A stretch of DNA of 64,000 nucleotides from CAVWDI01 sp963753725 (GTDB lineage: Bacteria; Chloroflexota; Anaerolineae; Anaerolineales; UBA4823): the NCBI GenBank assembly GCA_963753725.1, contig CAVWDI010000001.1, positions 434,001 through 498,000 on the forward strand, written 5' to 3'. Shown piece by piece: positions 35,588 to 44,619 of the stretch. Positions within the stretch are counted from its first letter, which is position 1; every line of letters begins with the position of its first letter. The notes beneath the pieces are model-generated. The model ran no database searches, was not told where the DNA came from, and saw only the letters and a list, made by a program, of their open reading frames with translations. Both the position numbers and the translations under genes were made by a program.

Positions 35588-38338
35588 TTAGTTGTTCCTG
35601 TATTTTAAAGCCGCATGTGCAGCTGCCAGACGTGCAATGGGCACACGGAAAGGAGAACAACTGACATAATTATTACCAACCAGGTGACAGAATTCGATTG
35701 AGGCCGGATCTCCGCCATGCTCACCGCATATTCCTACTTCCAGATCCACTCGGCTCTTGCGGCCATCCTCAACCGACATTCTCATTAATCGCCCAACCCC
35801 ATCCTGGTCAATTGTTTGGAATGGGTTCTTCGGTAGGATACCTTCTTCCACATACGTAATTAAGAAATTGCGTTCTGCATCATCCCGGCTGTATCCAAAA
35901 GTCATTTGGGTCAGATCATTGGTACCGAACGAGAAAAACTCTGCTACTTCAGCAATCTCCTCTGCTGTTACTGCCGCCCTTGGAATTTCGATCATCGTGC
36001 CAAACTTATAGTCAAAATTGACACCCTGCTCCTTCATGACGTCGGCAGCAATACGTTCTAGTCGTGGTTGAATCCAATCCAATTCCTTCACTGTTCCAGT
36101 CAGCGGGATCATCACTTCTGGTTTTACAACAATCCCAGCTTTTGTTTGCTCAGCGGCGGCTTCGAAAATTGCCCGTACCTGCATTTCAACAATTTCTGGC
36201 ATGTAAATGCTCAATCTCACACCGCGCATACCCATCATTGGATTGCTTTCATGCATGGATTGGACGTTTGCTAACAGTTCCTCTTTATCTTCGAGCCCTT
36301 CTGTCTTGCCCGTCACACGCATAGTTATAACTTCTTCCAACAGTTCTTCTTCGGACGGCAGGAATTCATGCAGCGGCGGATCAATCAAGCGGACGATTAC
36401 AGGATAACCATCCATAGCTTCAAATAATCCCGAAAAATCAGAACGCTGGAAAGGTAGAAGTTCATCAAGAGCGGCTGTACGCTCTTCTGAGGTATCAGCC
36501 AGGATCATTCGTTGGACAATTGGGAGTCGTTCTTGTTCGAAGAACATGTGCTCAGTTCTGCACAACCCGATTCCAATAGCACCATAAGATCGCGCTCTAC
36601 GAGCATCCGCTGGATAATCTGCATTTGCCCATACTTCCAACCCCTTCGTTGGCCATCCTTCAGGAGCTTTGCGAATTCCAGGTGTTGCACAAATTTCATC
36701 CGCCCAATTCAATAAAATAAGCAAGTCAGTTTGCTCTTCAAGAGATGGGGCAATTGTTGGCATTTTCCCTAAGAAAACATCTCCTGTTGTACCATCCACT
36801 GAAATCCAGTCGCCTTCTTTAATAATCTGTCCATTCACATCCATTTGACGTTTTTCTAAGTCAATCCTGATTTCCGCTGCTCCAACCACACACGGCACAC
36901 CAAATTGTCGGGCGACAACTGCTGCATGTGAAGTGGCACCCCCTTCGCTGGTCAGAATCCCTTTCGCCGCTAACATTCCATGGACATCATCTGGTTTTGT
37001 AAAGGGGCGTACCATAATTACGTCTTGTCCTTCTTCCTTCGCCATCAACTCGGATTTGTCAGCGTCAAAATAAATTTGGCCAACTGCCGCGCCGGGTGAG
37101 GCGTTCACACCGTGAGCAATTTTTCTACCTTCATCTTCGGCTTGATTTAACGCAGACACATCAAATTGAGGGTGCAAGAGGGTATCGACCTCATCCGGAG
37201 AAACTCGTAAAACAGCTTCTTCATTAGAGATTAAACCCTCGCCTGCCATATCGACAGCAATTTTCACCGCAGAATTTGCAGTTCTTTTGCCGGTCCTGGT
37301 TTGCAGCATCCACAACTTGCCATCCTCAATCGTGAATTCTACATCCTGCATATCCCGATAGTGGACCTCTAACTTTTCACAGATATCTAAGAATTCCTGG
37401 TACGCCTCTGGCATATCATTTTGAAGATTCTGGATTTTTTCAGTATTGCGAATACCAGCGACTACATCTTCTCCCTGGGCATTAAGTAAATAATCACCAT
37501 ACAGTTTATGTTCACCAGTGGCAGGATCGCGAGTGAAGGCTACGCCCGTCCCAGATTCCCAACCCATGTTTCCGAAAACCATGGTAACAATATTGACCGC
37601 TGTTCCGAGATCATGTGAGATGCCGGCTGCATTACGATAATCGACAGCCCTTTTACCATTCCAGGATTTGAAGACAGCTTCTGTCGAAAGTTTAAGTTGT
37701 TCATACGGATCTTGAGGAAAATCTGTTCCTTTATGCTCCCGAACAACAGCTTTAAATGTCTCTGTGATTGATTTCCAATCTTCGGCGGTCAGTTCCGTGT
37801 CAGAATTCACGCCTTTCTTAGCTTTATATTCGGACATTGGATGTTCGAATGACTCATCTGGAATATCCAATACTACCGTGCCGAACATTTCTACAAGACG
37901 GCGGTATGCATCATATACGAAGCGAGCATCACCCATTTTGTCCGCCATTCCTTCAGCCGTTTCATCATTCAGTCCAATATTCAAGACAGTATCCATCATA
38001 CCCGGCATCGAAAACTTAGCACCGGAACGGCTCGAAACGAGCAAAGGATCTGAAGGATCACCAAATTTCTTACCAGTTAATTGCTCGACTGCTTTCATGG
38101 CCGCCAATTCTTGCTCCCACATATCTTCAGGGAACGTATTGCCTTCATTCAAATAGGCGAGGCATGCTTCAGTTGTTACTGTAAAACCAGGAGGTACTGG
38201 AATTCCAGCGCGAGTCATGTCCCCAAGATTGGCACCCTTACCACCTAAAAATGCGCGTGCTTCTTCCCAATCACCCCCAACTGCTTTCTGCGCTTCGTCG
38301 ACCTCATTAAACAAATAAACCCATTTCTTTTCTGACAT
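35588..38338 (-). CDS. ppdK: Pyruvate, phosphate dikinase
   Basis: This 916-residue enzyme reversibly converts pyruvate + ATP + Pi to PEP + AMP + PPi. The N-terminal ATP-grasp domain includes GGKGANLGDMTRAGIPVPPGF. The central phosphohistidine domain has GGATSHAAVVARQFGVPCVVG. The C-terminal TIM barrel has GIGLCRTEHMFF, SFGTNDLTQMTFG and ICGEHGGDP. Length and all three domains are normal. The ribosome site is GGAG, with AAAGG closer to the ATG. Together with fbp it supports gluconeogenesis, or PPi-linked glycolysis; the direction cannot be told. Confidence 0.95.
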   Translation of the reverse strand: MSEKKWVYLFNEVDEAQKAVGGDWEEARAFLGGKGANLGDMTRAGIPVPPGFTVTTEACLAYLNEGNTFPEDMWEQELAAMKAVEQLTGKKFGDPSDPLLVSSRSGAKFSMPGMMDTVLNIGLNDETAEGMADKMGDARFVYDAYRRLVEMFGTVVLDIPDESFEHPMSEYKAKKGVNSDTELTAEDWKSITETFKAVVREHKGTDFPQDPYEQLKLSTEAVFKSWNGKRAVDYRNAAGISHDLGTAVNIVTMVFGNMGWESGTGVAFTRDPATGEHKLYGDYLLNAQGEDVVAGIRNTEKIQNLQNDMPEAYQEFLDICEKLEVHYRDMQDVEFTIEDGKLWMLQTRTGKRTANSAVKIAVDMAGEGLISNEEAVLRVSPDEVDTLLHPQFDVSALNQAEDEGRKIAHGVNASPGAAVGQIYFDADKSELMAKEEGQDVIMVRPFTKPDDVHGMLAAKGILTSEGGATSHAAVVARQFGVPCVVGAAEIRIDLEKRQMDVNGQIIKEGDWISVDGTTGDVFLGKMPTIAPSLEEQTDLLILLNWADEICATPGIRKAPEGWPTKGLEVWANADYPADARRARSYGAIGIGLCRTEHMFFEQERLPIVQRMILADTSEERTAALDELLPFQRSDFSGLFEAMDGYPVIVRLIDPPLHEFLPSEEELLEEVITMRVTGKTEGLEDKEELLANVQSMHESNPMMGMRGVRLSIYMPEIVEMQVRAIFEAAAEQTKAGIVVKPEVMIPLTGTVKELDWIQPRLERIAADVMKEQGVNFDYKFGTMIEIPRAAVTAEEIAEVAEFFSFGTNDLTQMTFGYSRDDAERNFLITYVEEGILPKNPFQTIDQDGVGRLMRMSVEDGRKSRVDLEVGICGEHGGDPASIEFCHLVGNNYVSCSPFRVPIARLAAAHAALKYRNN

Positions 38339-38533
38339 CCTTTATTGCTCCTACAAAAATATTATTTAATTCTCGGTAAAACACCAACCGTAAAGTTTAC
38401 CATAATATTGCCCGATTTTTCACTAAAACCGCTCACCTGAATAAGCTCCTTGGCAGAAATAATCTTCAAATCCAATTACTCATCAAATTTTGGATTCGGT
38501 ATATTTTGGTTATTAAACTTCAATATGAATTCG

Positions 38534-38562
38534 TTGACATCAAAACGTAACACCGTTATAAT
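38534..38562 (+). promoter_or_regulatory. Consensus sigma-70 promoter for rplU-rpmA
   Basis: TTGACA (38534-38539), a 17-base spacer and TATAAT (38557-38562) match the bacterial consensus exactly. Predicted transcription start is about 38569. Confidence 0.9.
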
Positions 38563-38573
38563 ACAGCCCGCAC

Positions 38574-38672
38574 TGTCCCGGCAGTCCGATGCTGGGGCAA
38601 TTTGCTGTATACATATCCCCAACTTCCCCACACCGCTGCGTGAAGGTATGATAACCTTCCGGATACGCCGCG
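38574..38672 (+). promoter_or_regulatory. Structured 5' leader of rplU (two stem-loops)
   Basis: Stem-loop 1 (38574-38599) has about 10 pairs including two G-T and a 6-base loop, and begins a few bases after the predicted transcription start. Stem-loop 2 (38634-38672) has CGCTGCGT pairing with ACGCCGCG (one mismatch) and GAAGGT pairing with ACCTTC around ATGATA, with a 5-base bulge. Neither is followed by a T-run. This could be an autoregulatory ribosomal-protein leader; function is inferred. Confidence 0.5.
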
Positions 38673-38705
38673 TTTGTGGTGAAGTGAAGCTTGGAGAAAA
38701 AATAG

Positions 38706-39065
38706 ATGAGATATGCAATTATCGAAAACGGTGGTAAGCAGTATAAAGTATTTGAAGGCGCAAATATTGATGTTGATCTAATGCCCGCTGAAGTTGGCAC
38801 CAAAATTGATTTGGATAAAGTGCTCCTTGTGGCTGACGGTGAGACGATAAAAGTTGGAACCCCGCTTGTAAAAGGCGCCCATGTAAACGCCACAATCGAA
38901 GCCCATGTAAAAGGTCCAAAACTGACGATATTCAAATATCGACCCAAACAGCGCTTCAGGGTAAAAACAGGTCACCGCCAGAAATATACACGCTTGCAGA
39001 TCGGTAAAGTTTTATTACGCGGGAAGAAAAAGACTACCGAAGAGGAAGGTAATGATGGCTCATAA
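38706..39065 (+). CDS. rplU: 50S ribosomal protein L21
   Basis: This 119-residue protein starts RYAIIENGGKQYKV and has the C-terminal RPKQRFRVKTGHRQKYTRLQI motif that contacts 23S rRNA. The last residues (RGKKKTTEEEGNDGS) extend a little beyond the usual end. The ribosome site TTGGAG is 8-9 bases upstream. Its end overlaps the rpmA start by 11 bases. Confidence 0.96.
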   Translation: MRYAIIENGGKQYKVFEGANIDVDLMPAEVGTKIDLDKVLLVADGETIKVGTPLVKGAHVNATIEAHVKGPKLTIFKYRPKQRFRVKTGHRQKYTRLQIGKVLLRGKKKTTEEEGNDGS

Positions 39066-39312
39066 AAAAGGTGGCGGCTCCAGCCGCAATGGAAGAGACA
39101 GTCGCAGCCAGCGTCTGGGTGTTAAGAAGTACGGCGGTGAACATGTATTGTCCGGCAATATTCTCATTCGCCAACGGGGAACACGCATTAAACCTGGGCG
39201 GAATGTCGGCCGCGGCAAGGATGATACTCTTTTCGCGACCATTGAAGGGATTGTTGTTTATGAAAACGTTCGCGGAGATCGTAAGCGCGTCAGTGTAATG
39301 CCCGTAGAATAG
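39055..39312 (+). CDS. rpmA: 50S ribosomal protein L27
   Basis: The protein starts AHKKGGGSSRNGRDS right after Met, so it lacks the cleavable N-terminal extension of Firmicutes L27 and the basic tail can reach the peptidyl-transferase centre directly. Start at ATG 39055 is preferred over the adjacent ATG 39052. The gene lies inside the rplU 3' end, the usual rplU-rpmA pair. Confidence 0.96.
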   Translation: MAHKKGGGSSRNGRDSRSQRLGVKKYGGEHVLSGNILIRQRGTRIKPGRNVGRGKDDTLFATIEGIVVYENVRGDRKRVSVMPVE

Positions 39313-39379
39313 TTGCCCAAATTCTAAAATTTGCACTGAAGAACGTCCTCAATAAAAAGACTTAGGAGTTTTACAAGTA

Positions 39380-39853
39380 ATGAAAAAGGAAATCCATCCA
39401 ACTTACTATCCTGAAGCTCAGGTAATCTGTGCTTGCGGAAATACCTGGACGACCGGTTCTACGAGCGAAGTAATCCGCACTGATGTATGTTCGCAATGTC
39501 ATCCGTTCTTCACTGGAGAACAGAGAATAGTTGATACCGAAGGTCAGGTTGATCGATTCTATAAAAAACTACAGGCTCGTGAAGAATATATCCAGGACCT
39601 TGAAGAACGAGAAGCAACTAGGGTTTCACCGGATCGCACTGTGGAAGAACTCGAATTAAGCAAACGAGCTACAGATGCACTTAAAAAAGACGGTTTAGAA
39701 ACAGTAGGAGAAATCCTCGATAAAATGGCATTGGGGGAAAATGCTATACTTTCTATTGATGGTTTTGGTCGTAAATCGCTTGCCGATTTGAAGAAAAAAT
39801 TACGGCAGATCGGATATGAATTACCAGAAGCGATGGAAGAAATCGTCGTCTAG
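39380..39853 (+). CDS. rpmE: Ribosomal protein L31 fused to an RNA-polymerase alpha-CTD-like domain
   Basis: Residues 1-64 are a zinc-binding (C+) L31: CAC at 17-19, CSQC at 37-40, then HPFFTGEQRIVDTEGQVDRF. A charged linker (65-86) follows. Residues about 87-149 align with the C-terminal domain of RNA polymerase alpha: TVEELELSKRATDAL and DGFGRKSLADLKKKL. By alignment with E. coli alpha, Arg96 matches R265, Gly130 matches G296, Lys132 matches K298 and Ser133 matches S299. N268 is Asp99 and E302 is Asp136. L31 is normally about 70 residues. The gene follows rpmA by 67 bases, has TAGGAG 11 bases upstream, and ends at a terminator. L31 identity is certain; the role of the added helix-hairpin-helix-type domain is unknown. 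Confidence 0.88.
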   Translation: MKKEIHPTYYPEAQVICACGNTWTTGSTSEVIRTDVCSQCHPFFTGEQRIVDTEGQVDRFYKKLQAREEYIQDLEEREATRVSPDRTVEELELSKRATDALKKDGLETVGEILDKMALGENAILSIDGFGRKSLADLKKKLRQIGYELPEAMEEIVV

Positions 39854-39876
39854 AAATAATCTAGTAGTAGTAATTT

Positions 39877-39910
39877 GAAAAAGACAGGAATAATTCCCTG
39901 TCTTTTTTTT
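39877..39910 (+). terminator. Rho-independent terminator after the L31 gene
   Basis: The stem GACAGG / CCTGTC, extended by an A-run pairing with the T8 run, closes the rplU-rpmA-rpmE unit. Confidence 0.85.
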
Positions 39911-40094
39911 ATCAATACTTTTATTCATCGATCCAGATCATTCTTATTGTTTGTAATTAGATTCTGGCGGTACAATAGGGAATGCTGGTTCTTTTACCCT
40001 GAAAATCCGACGACAAATTGACCGAACAATGTGTGTATATACATTCATTAAATTAAGGCAACTATTTAATCAAATTGGAGGAAAATAAATATAT

Positions 40095-40667
40095 ATGAAA
40101 CACCATTCGGGTACACTAGAAGTCATTACCGGTTCGATGTTTTGTGGTAAGACCGAAGAACTTATCCGCCGGTTGCGAAGAGCGACTATCGCCAGGCAAA
40201 AAGTTCAGGTGTTTAAACCTGCTATTGATGACAGATATTCAGTAGAGAAAGTAAAATCGCATGCCGGGAGCGAATTTGATGCACAACCGATCAATTCTTC
40301 CGAAAGTATCCCGGAAAAATTACGGAACGATACTACAGTCGTTGGTATTGATGAGGCTCAATTTTTTGATGAAGACATTGTTCCGATTGCCGAGGAATTA
40401 GCTGACCGCGGTTTGCGCGTGATTGTCAGCGGATTAGATACCGATTTTCGCGGGGAACCATTTGGACCAATGCCAATCCTATTATCAAAAGCAGAAGTAG
40501 TTACCAAACTTCATGCGATATGTATGGTTTGTGGAGAACCAGCAAGCAAAACCCAGCGTCTGGTTGATGGCCAACCAGCCCATTATGATGATCCGGTAGT
40601 AATCGTCGGGGCTTCCGAGATGTATGAAGCCAGATGCCGTGATCACCACGATGTCCCTAAAGATTGA
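40095..40667 (+). CDS. tdk: Thymidine kinase (type II)
   Basis: This 190-residue enzyme phosphorylates thymidine with ATP. The P-loop is GSMFCGKTEEL (residues 12-22), the Walker-B-like region is VVGIDEAQFF, and a lasso region precedes a structural zinc site (CMVCG, then CRDHH). Length is normal. It is followed after 18 bases by a phosphoribosyltransferase, forming a small nucleotide-salvage operon. Confidence 0.93.
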   Translation: MKHHSGTLEVITGSMFCGKTEELIRRLRRATIARQKVQVFKPAIDDRYSVEKVKSHAGSEFDAQPINSSESIPEKLRNDTTVVGIDEAQFFDEDIVPIAEELADRGLRVIVSGLDTDFRGEPFGPMPILLSKAEVVTKLHAICMVCGEPASKTQRLVDGQPAHYDDPVVIVGASEMYEARCRDHHDVPKD

Positions 40668-40685
40668 AGCACTGAAGGATAACTT

Positions 40686-41240
40686 ATGCAAGACTATCGT
40701 GAATACCTGGATGAAATATTGATTGAGGAAGATATATTACTAAATCGAGTTTCCGAACTGGGTGAAGAAATCAACACGGATTATCGGAATGAGCATCTGC
40801 ATCTAATTTGCATCCTGCGGGGTGGGATTCTATTTCTCGCTGATCTTATGCGTCAGTTATCCATCCCCAACACAATAGATTTTATGGCGGTTTCATCTTA
40901 CGGTGTTGAAAGGCAGACGACTGGTCAAGTTAGAATTACTTTAGATCTGAAGGAAGATATCCAAGATCGGCATGTACTATTGGTTGAAGATATCGTTGAC
41001 AGTGGATATACAATCGCCTCCGTACTGGATTTTCTTAAAACCCGGCACCCAAAAAGCCTGAAAGTATGCACCCTCTTAAATAAGCCTGAGAGACGAGAAG
41101 TTGAGGTTCCGATCGACTATTGCGGCTTCGAAATCCCAAATAAATTTGTATTTGGTTACGGATTGGATATGGATGAATATTACCGCAATCTCCCATTCGT
41201 CGCATCAGTGGACCTGACGCGCTACCGACCAGAGGAATAA
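40686..41240 (+). CDS. hpt: Hypoxanthine phosphoribosyltransferase
   Basis: This 184-residue protein has the PRPP-binding motif VLLVEDIVDSGYT and the N-terminal ICILRGGILFLADL loop typical of Hpt, with KFVFGYGLDMDEYYRNLP near the C-terminus. It converts hypoxanthine or guanine to IMP or GMP. It lies between tdk and the nucleotidyltransferase gene, closely spaced with both. Confidence 0.92.
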   Translation: MQDYREYLDEILIEEDILLNRVSELGEEINTDYRNEHLHLICILRGGILFLADLMRQLSIPNTIDFMAVSSYGVERQTTGQVRITLDLKEDIQDRHVLLVEDIVDSGYTIASVLDFLKTRHPKSLKVCTLLNKPERREVEVPIDYCGFEIPNKFVFGYGLDMDEYYRNLPFVASVDLTRYRPEE

Positions 41241-41242
41241 CC

Positions 41243-42759
41243 CTGCTGGAATCTTTACAACCACACTCAAAGTTATTTAATAAGATCCGAACTGCAATCC
41301 CAGACACGCAGAAAATATATCTGGTGGGAGGTGCAGTCCGTGATGCTTTTTTAAATATAACCACACATGATCTGGATTTTATATTAACCAGAGACGTCCA
41401 GGATTCTAGTCGGAAAGTAGCGAATTTATTAAATGCTGCATATTATCCACTTGATGATAAAAGAACAACCGCACGGGTTGTTATTATAAATCCTGACGGC
41501 CGCAGACAATTTCTGGATTTTGCGGAGCTCCGTGGAAACTCATTGAGGACGACTTGCGTGCCAGGGATTTCACCATAAATGCGATGGCATTGCCAATAAC
41601 CGAAGAACCTGTATTGATCGATCCCCTGGGAGGAGCAAACGATTTAGTTGCTAGAAAGCTGCGCGCATGTTCAACAAACTCGTTCTTGGATGATCCCATC
41701 CGAATATTACGAGCAGTCCGTCAAGCTGTCGCATTTCAGCTTTCTATGATTCCGGAAACTAAGGACTTATTATCCAAATCAACGCACAAACTTCCAGGTG
41801 TGTCGCATGAAAGAGTGAGGGATGAAATTTTCCGGATATTGGAGGGTCCTAAACCTGAAACCGCTTTAAATATCCTAAGTGTCCTTGGAGCGCTGGAATA
41901 TATTCTTCCAGAAATTTCTCAACTTGTAGATGTCCCCCAATCTGAACCCCATTTCCAGGATGTATTTCAACACAGCCTGCTAACTGTTCATAAACTAAAT
42001 GAAATTTTTAATTTACTTTCACTTGAACACGATCCTGAGAACGGGATGAATATGGCATCAGGTTACTTATCGGTCCGCCTGGGTCGTTACCGGAAGCATT
42101 TTCTTTCACACTTCGCAAAACAATTAAATCCTGATCGTTCTCACTGGTCATTGACCTTGATTGCTGCCGTCTATCATGATGCGGGTAAACCTACCACAAA
42201 CTCACTGACCGAAAATGGAAGAATCCGCTTTCTCAATCACGAGAATGTAGGTGCAGCGTTAATACGAGAACGATCCAGAGAATTGAAACTCAGTAATGTT
42301 GAAATTGAATGGATAACCTCGATTGTTAAGAATCATATGAGACCCTTAAACCTGACAAAAGAAGGAAAAATACCCTCTCGCAGGGCTGTGTACCGCTTCT
42401 TTCGTGATTGTGGGGAAAGGGGAGTGGATATTTGTTTGATTTCTCTTGCAGATATTCTGGCTGTATATGGACCAGCTTTAGAGAAGGACTTGTGGATAAA
42501 CCATGTAGACACAATTCATCACCTGCTTAAATCCTGGTGGGAAAAGAAAAGCGAAAATATTTCCCCTGAAAAACTGCTTACTGGTAATGATTTAATAACG
42601 AGGTTTGATTTAAAAGGCGGACCTGTTATTGGCAAACTGCTCTCAGAGATAAAAGAAGGTCAGGCTATCGGAGAGATCATAGATAAAGAAGGCGCCTTCA
42701 GATTCGCAAATAAATGGTTGGCTGAAAATTACGGGTATATTTCCTCCAAAACCGGTTGA
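41243..42759 (+). CDS. CCA-adding-type tRNA nucleotidyltransferase with HD domain, one frameshift
   Basis: This is a polymerase-beta superfamily protein of about 505 residues. The nucleotidyltransferase head has IYLVGGAVRDAFL and DLDFIL (metal Asp pair), then RARDFTINAMALP. A middle RNA-binding part (FLDDPIRILRAVRQA) and an HD domain (VYHDAGKPTTN) follow. One base is missing near 41545 (TTG(G)AGGACGAC), splitting it into 41324-41578 and 41554-42759; the restored reading is LEDDLRARDF. No ATG fits the N-terminus. The frame extends upstream to a CTG at 41243 that has AGAGGA in front, so a non-ATG start is possible. It would add or repair CCA ends, as the CCA-less tRNA-Pro in this window needs. 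Confidence 0.85.
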
Positions 42760-43025
42760 TAAAAACATTTACAACCTAAATAATTAGAACAACCTTCAAT
42801 AGGAAGCATTGGTGCGGCCTCTTTTGCATATGCACCTTCGACCTCCCGGCATGTCGGACAACAGTCTTCAGCAACTGCAACCCGTATATAAACAATGCGT
42901 GGGTTGTCCTGAATTCTCTTTAATGCTTTTGATGTGGTAGACCATTCCCGCAAATCGGCGTCGCAATTTGAGCAGTGGGTTAACGTATCTTGAACTTGTG
43001 TTTGACATTTAGAACATATCTGCAC
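42729..43025 (-). CDS. Small cysteine-rich double zinc-ribbon protein
   Basis: This protein of about 98 residues starts at GTG 43025 with GGAGG 6 bases upstream; a TTG one codon earlier is less well spaced. It has an N-terminal zinc ribbon (CSKC...CSNC) and a second cysteine group (CCPTC, then GCSNYLGCKC). The function is unknown. Its last 31 bases overlap the end of the convergent nucleotidyltransferase gene. Confidence 0.7.
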   Translation of the reverse strand: MQICSKCQTQVQDTLTHCSNCDADLREWSTTSKALKRIQDNPRIVYIRVAVAEDCCPTCREVEGAYAKEAAPMLPIEGCSNYLGCKCFYQPVLEEIYP

Positions 43026-43344
43026 CAATAACCTCCAAACAGTTTTTAGATTAGGTAATTCTTGCTCTTTTTTTATGGCTGTTTAAGCACTTTCATTGCT
43101 AAACGCTAATTCTAATCCACTTTTTTACTGGTTCAAAGGGTACTTATCCCAATATATATAGATAATCCAGAATGGCTTCTTATTTGTCAACTAAACTGTG
43201 TAAAACATTTATTTCAATCCTCGAGTTAATTCAATTTATTGTGTCTTCAAGATATGATATGATATTTTTGTTGTAACAATCTCCCGGTATTTATCATATC
43301 TACGATTTTTAACCTGTCAACGGTAAATATTACAATATCCAACA
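43026..43344. other. Intergenic region upstream of the two-component genes
   Basis: This A+T-rich region, about 320 bases, separates two divergent genes. It contains a short tandem GATAT motif (about 43253-43266). No clear promoter consensus or hairpin was found. Confidence 0.4.
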
Positions 43345-44619
43345 ATGAACCTAATCAAAAACAAACGCGACAAATTACGTCCTCAGGAATTAGAAATCGT
43401 TTATAGTATCAGCCGTATCGTCGCTGGGGCTCATAACTTAGAAAGCGCTCTTGAAGAAATTATTAAATTAGCGCGCAAGGTTTTAATTTTCGATAATATA
43501 GTATTATACGAACCAAAATCAGAAAACCAATTGGAACCGGTACATCCCAGAGCTATCGGTCGTGGCAGATCCCTCGGTGCCGATTTGGTTTGGGGTGAAA
43601 CAGTTGCTCAAAATGCGTTTGACAATAACCAGGTAATAATTTACGTAGAAGATATTACGGATCAGATTGAAGATCGGACCAACATTCGCCATTATCTGGG
43701 CATCCCACTTAATAAAGGAGAAATTAAGACAGGTGTTTTGACGTTCATCCGGTTTGGAGGTCCTTCATATCTTGATGACCAAATTCGATTAGCAGAATAC
43801 ATCGCAGATAATGTGGCTCAACTGTTGGAACACCGCAATCTTGTGGATAAAATCGCCGATTTTGAAGCAAGCAGGCGATTGGAACATCTACAGGATGAAT
43901 TCATAGCAATGATTTCTCACGAATTATTATCTCCCCTGGGATCAATAAAAGGTTATACAACCACACTTCTTCGGGATGATGTTAAATGGGACGAGAAGAA
44001 TAGATTTGATTTTTTGGAGGTTATCAACACGGAGGCGGATCGTTTGCAGAACCTTATTCAAGTACTATTGGACTCCTCCAGGTTACAAGCAGGTTCATTA
44101 TTTATGAACCTCCAACGTGTAAACTTCTATTCTTTATTGGAAGAGGTTACTGAAAGAGCACAGACACGCTCAAACAAATTAGAATGTGAGATAAATCTAG
44201 TTGATGAAATCCCCGATATTATGGCTGACCCATCTCGGCTAACGCAAGTATTCGACAATGTGATATCCAATGCTGAAAAATATGCGCCCGGCTCACCTGT
44301 TAAAATCGAAATTCGAAAATTGGAGGAAAATATTCTAATAGTATTTTCAGACCTGGGACCCGGTGTACCACCCGATCAATTAGAAAGGATTTTTGATCGT
44401 TTCTACCGCATACCAGACCCTCAATATTCAGCTGTACAGGGTACAGGTTTAGGATTGTACATATGCCGCCAAATAATTGAGGCTCATAATGGTTCAATAT
44501 CTGCAGAGTCAACTCCAGGTACGGGTACAACAATTAAAATATGCTTACCAATAAAAAAAATTCAATATCAACAAAGGGAGTTTAGAGGCTTAGATGAGCA
44601 CGAACATCCTGATCGTTGA
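43345..44619 (+). CDS. Sensor histidine kinase (GAF-HisKA-HATPase)
   Basis: This 424-residue cytoplasmic kinase without membrane segments has a GAF-type sensor domain (about residues 20-170), a phosphoacceptor helix FIAMISHELLSPLGSIKG (His at about 193) and a C-terminal ATPase with N-box VFDNVISNAEKY, DLGPGVP and GTGLGLYI. The signal is unknown. Its 3' end overlaps the response regulator by 26 bases, so they form a pair. Confidence 0.9.
   Translation: MNLIKNKRDKLRPQELEIVYSISRIVAGAHNLESALEEIIKLARKVLIFDNIVLYEPKSENQLEPVHPRAIGRGRSLGADLVWGETVAQNAFDNNQVIIYVEDITDQIEDRTNIRHYLGIPLNKGEIKTGVLTFIRFGGPSYLDDQIRLAEYIADNVAQLLEHRNLVDKIADFEASRRLEHLQDEFIAMISHELLSPLGSIKGYTTTLLRDDVKWDEKNRFDFLEVINTEADRLQNLIQVLLDSSRLQAGSLFMNLQRVNFYSLLEEVTERAQTRSNKLECEINLVDEIPDIMADPSRLTQVFDNVISNAEKYAPGSPVKIEIRKLEENILIVFSDLGPGVPPDQLERIFDRFYRIPDPQYSAVQGTGLGLYICRQIIEAHNGSISAESTPGTGTTIKICLPIKKIQYQQREFRGLDEHEHPDR

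Larger units (their letters stand above)
38339..38705. other. Divergent intergenic region and rplU leader
   Basis: The region between ppdK and rplU holds a consensus sigma-70 promoter and a leader of about 137 bases with two stem-loops, described separately. The part next to ppdK (38339-38530) shows no strong motif. Confidence 0.6.

Noticed and set aside
35757..38156. Several plus-strand open frames opposite ppdK
   Set aside because: Shadows of a well-conserved 916-residue gene; no start signals.
38450..38737. 95-codon plus-strand frame over the rplU leader
   Set aside because: It crosses the promoter and the rplU start in another frame and has no family similarity.
40034..40043. TGTATATACA palindrome upstream of tdk
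   Set aside because: A 10-base A/T palindrome is expected by chance in this A+T-rich stretch; no second copy seen.
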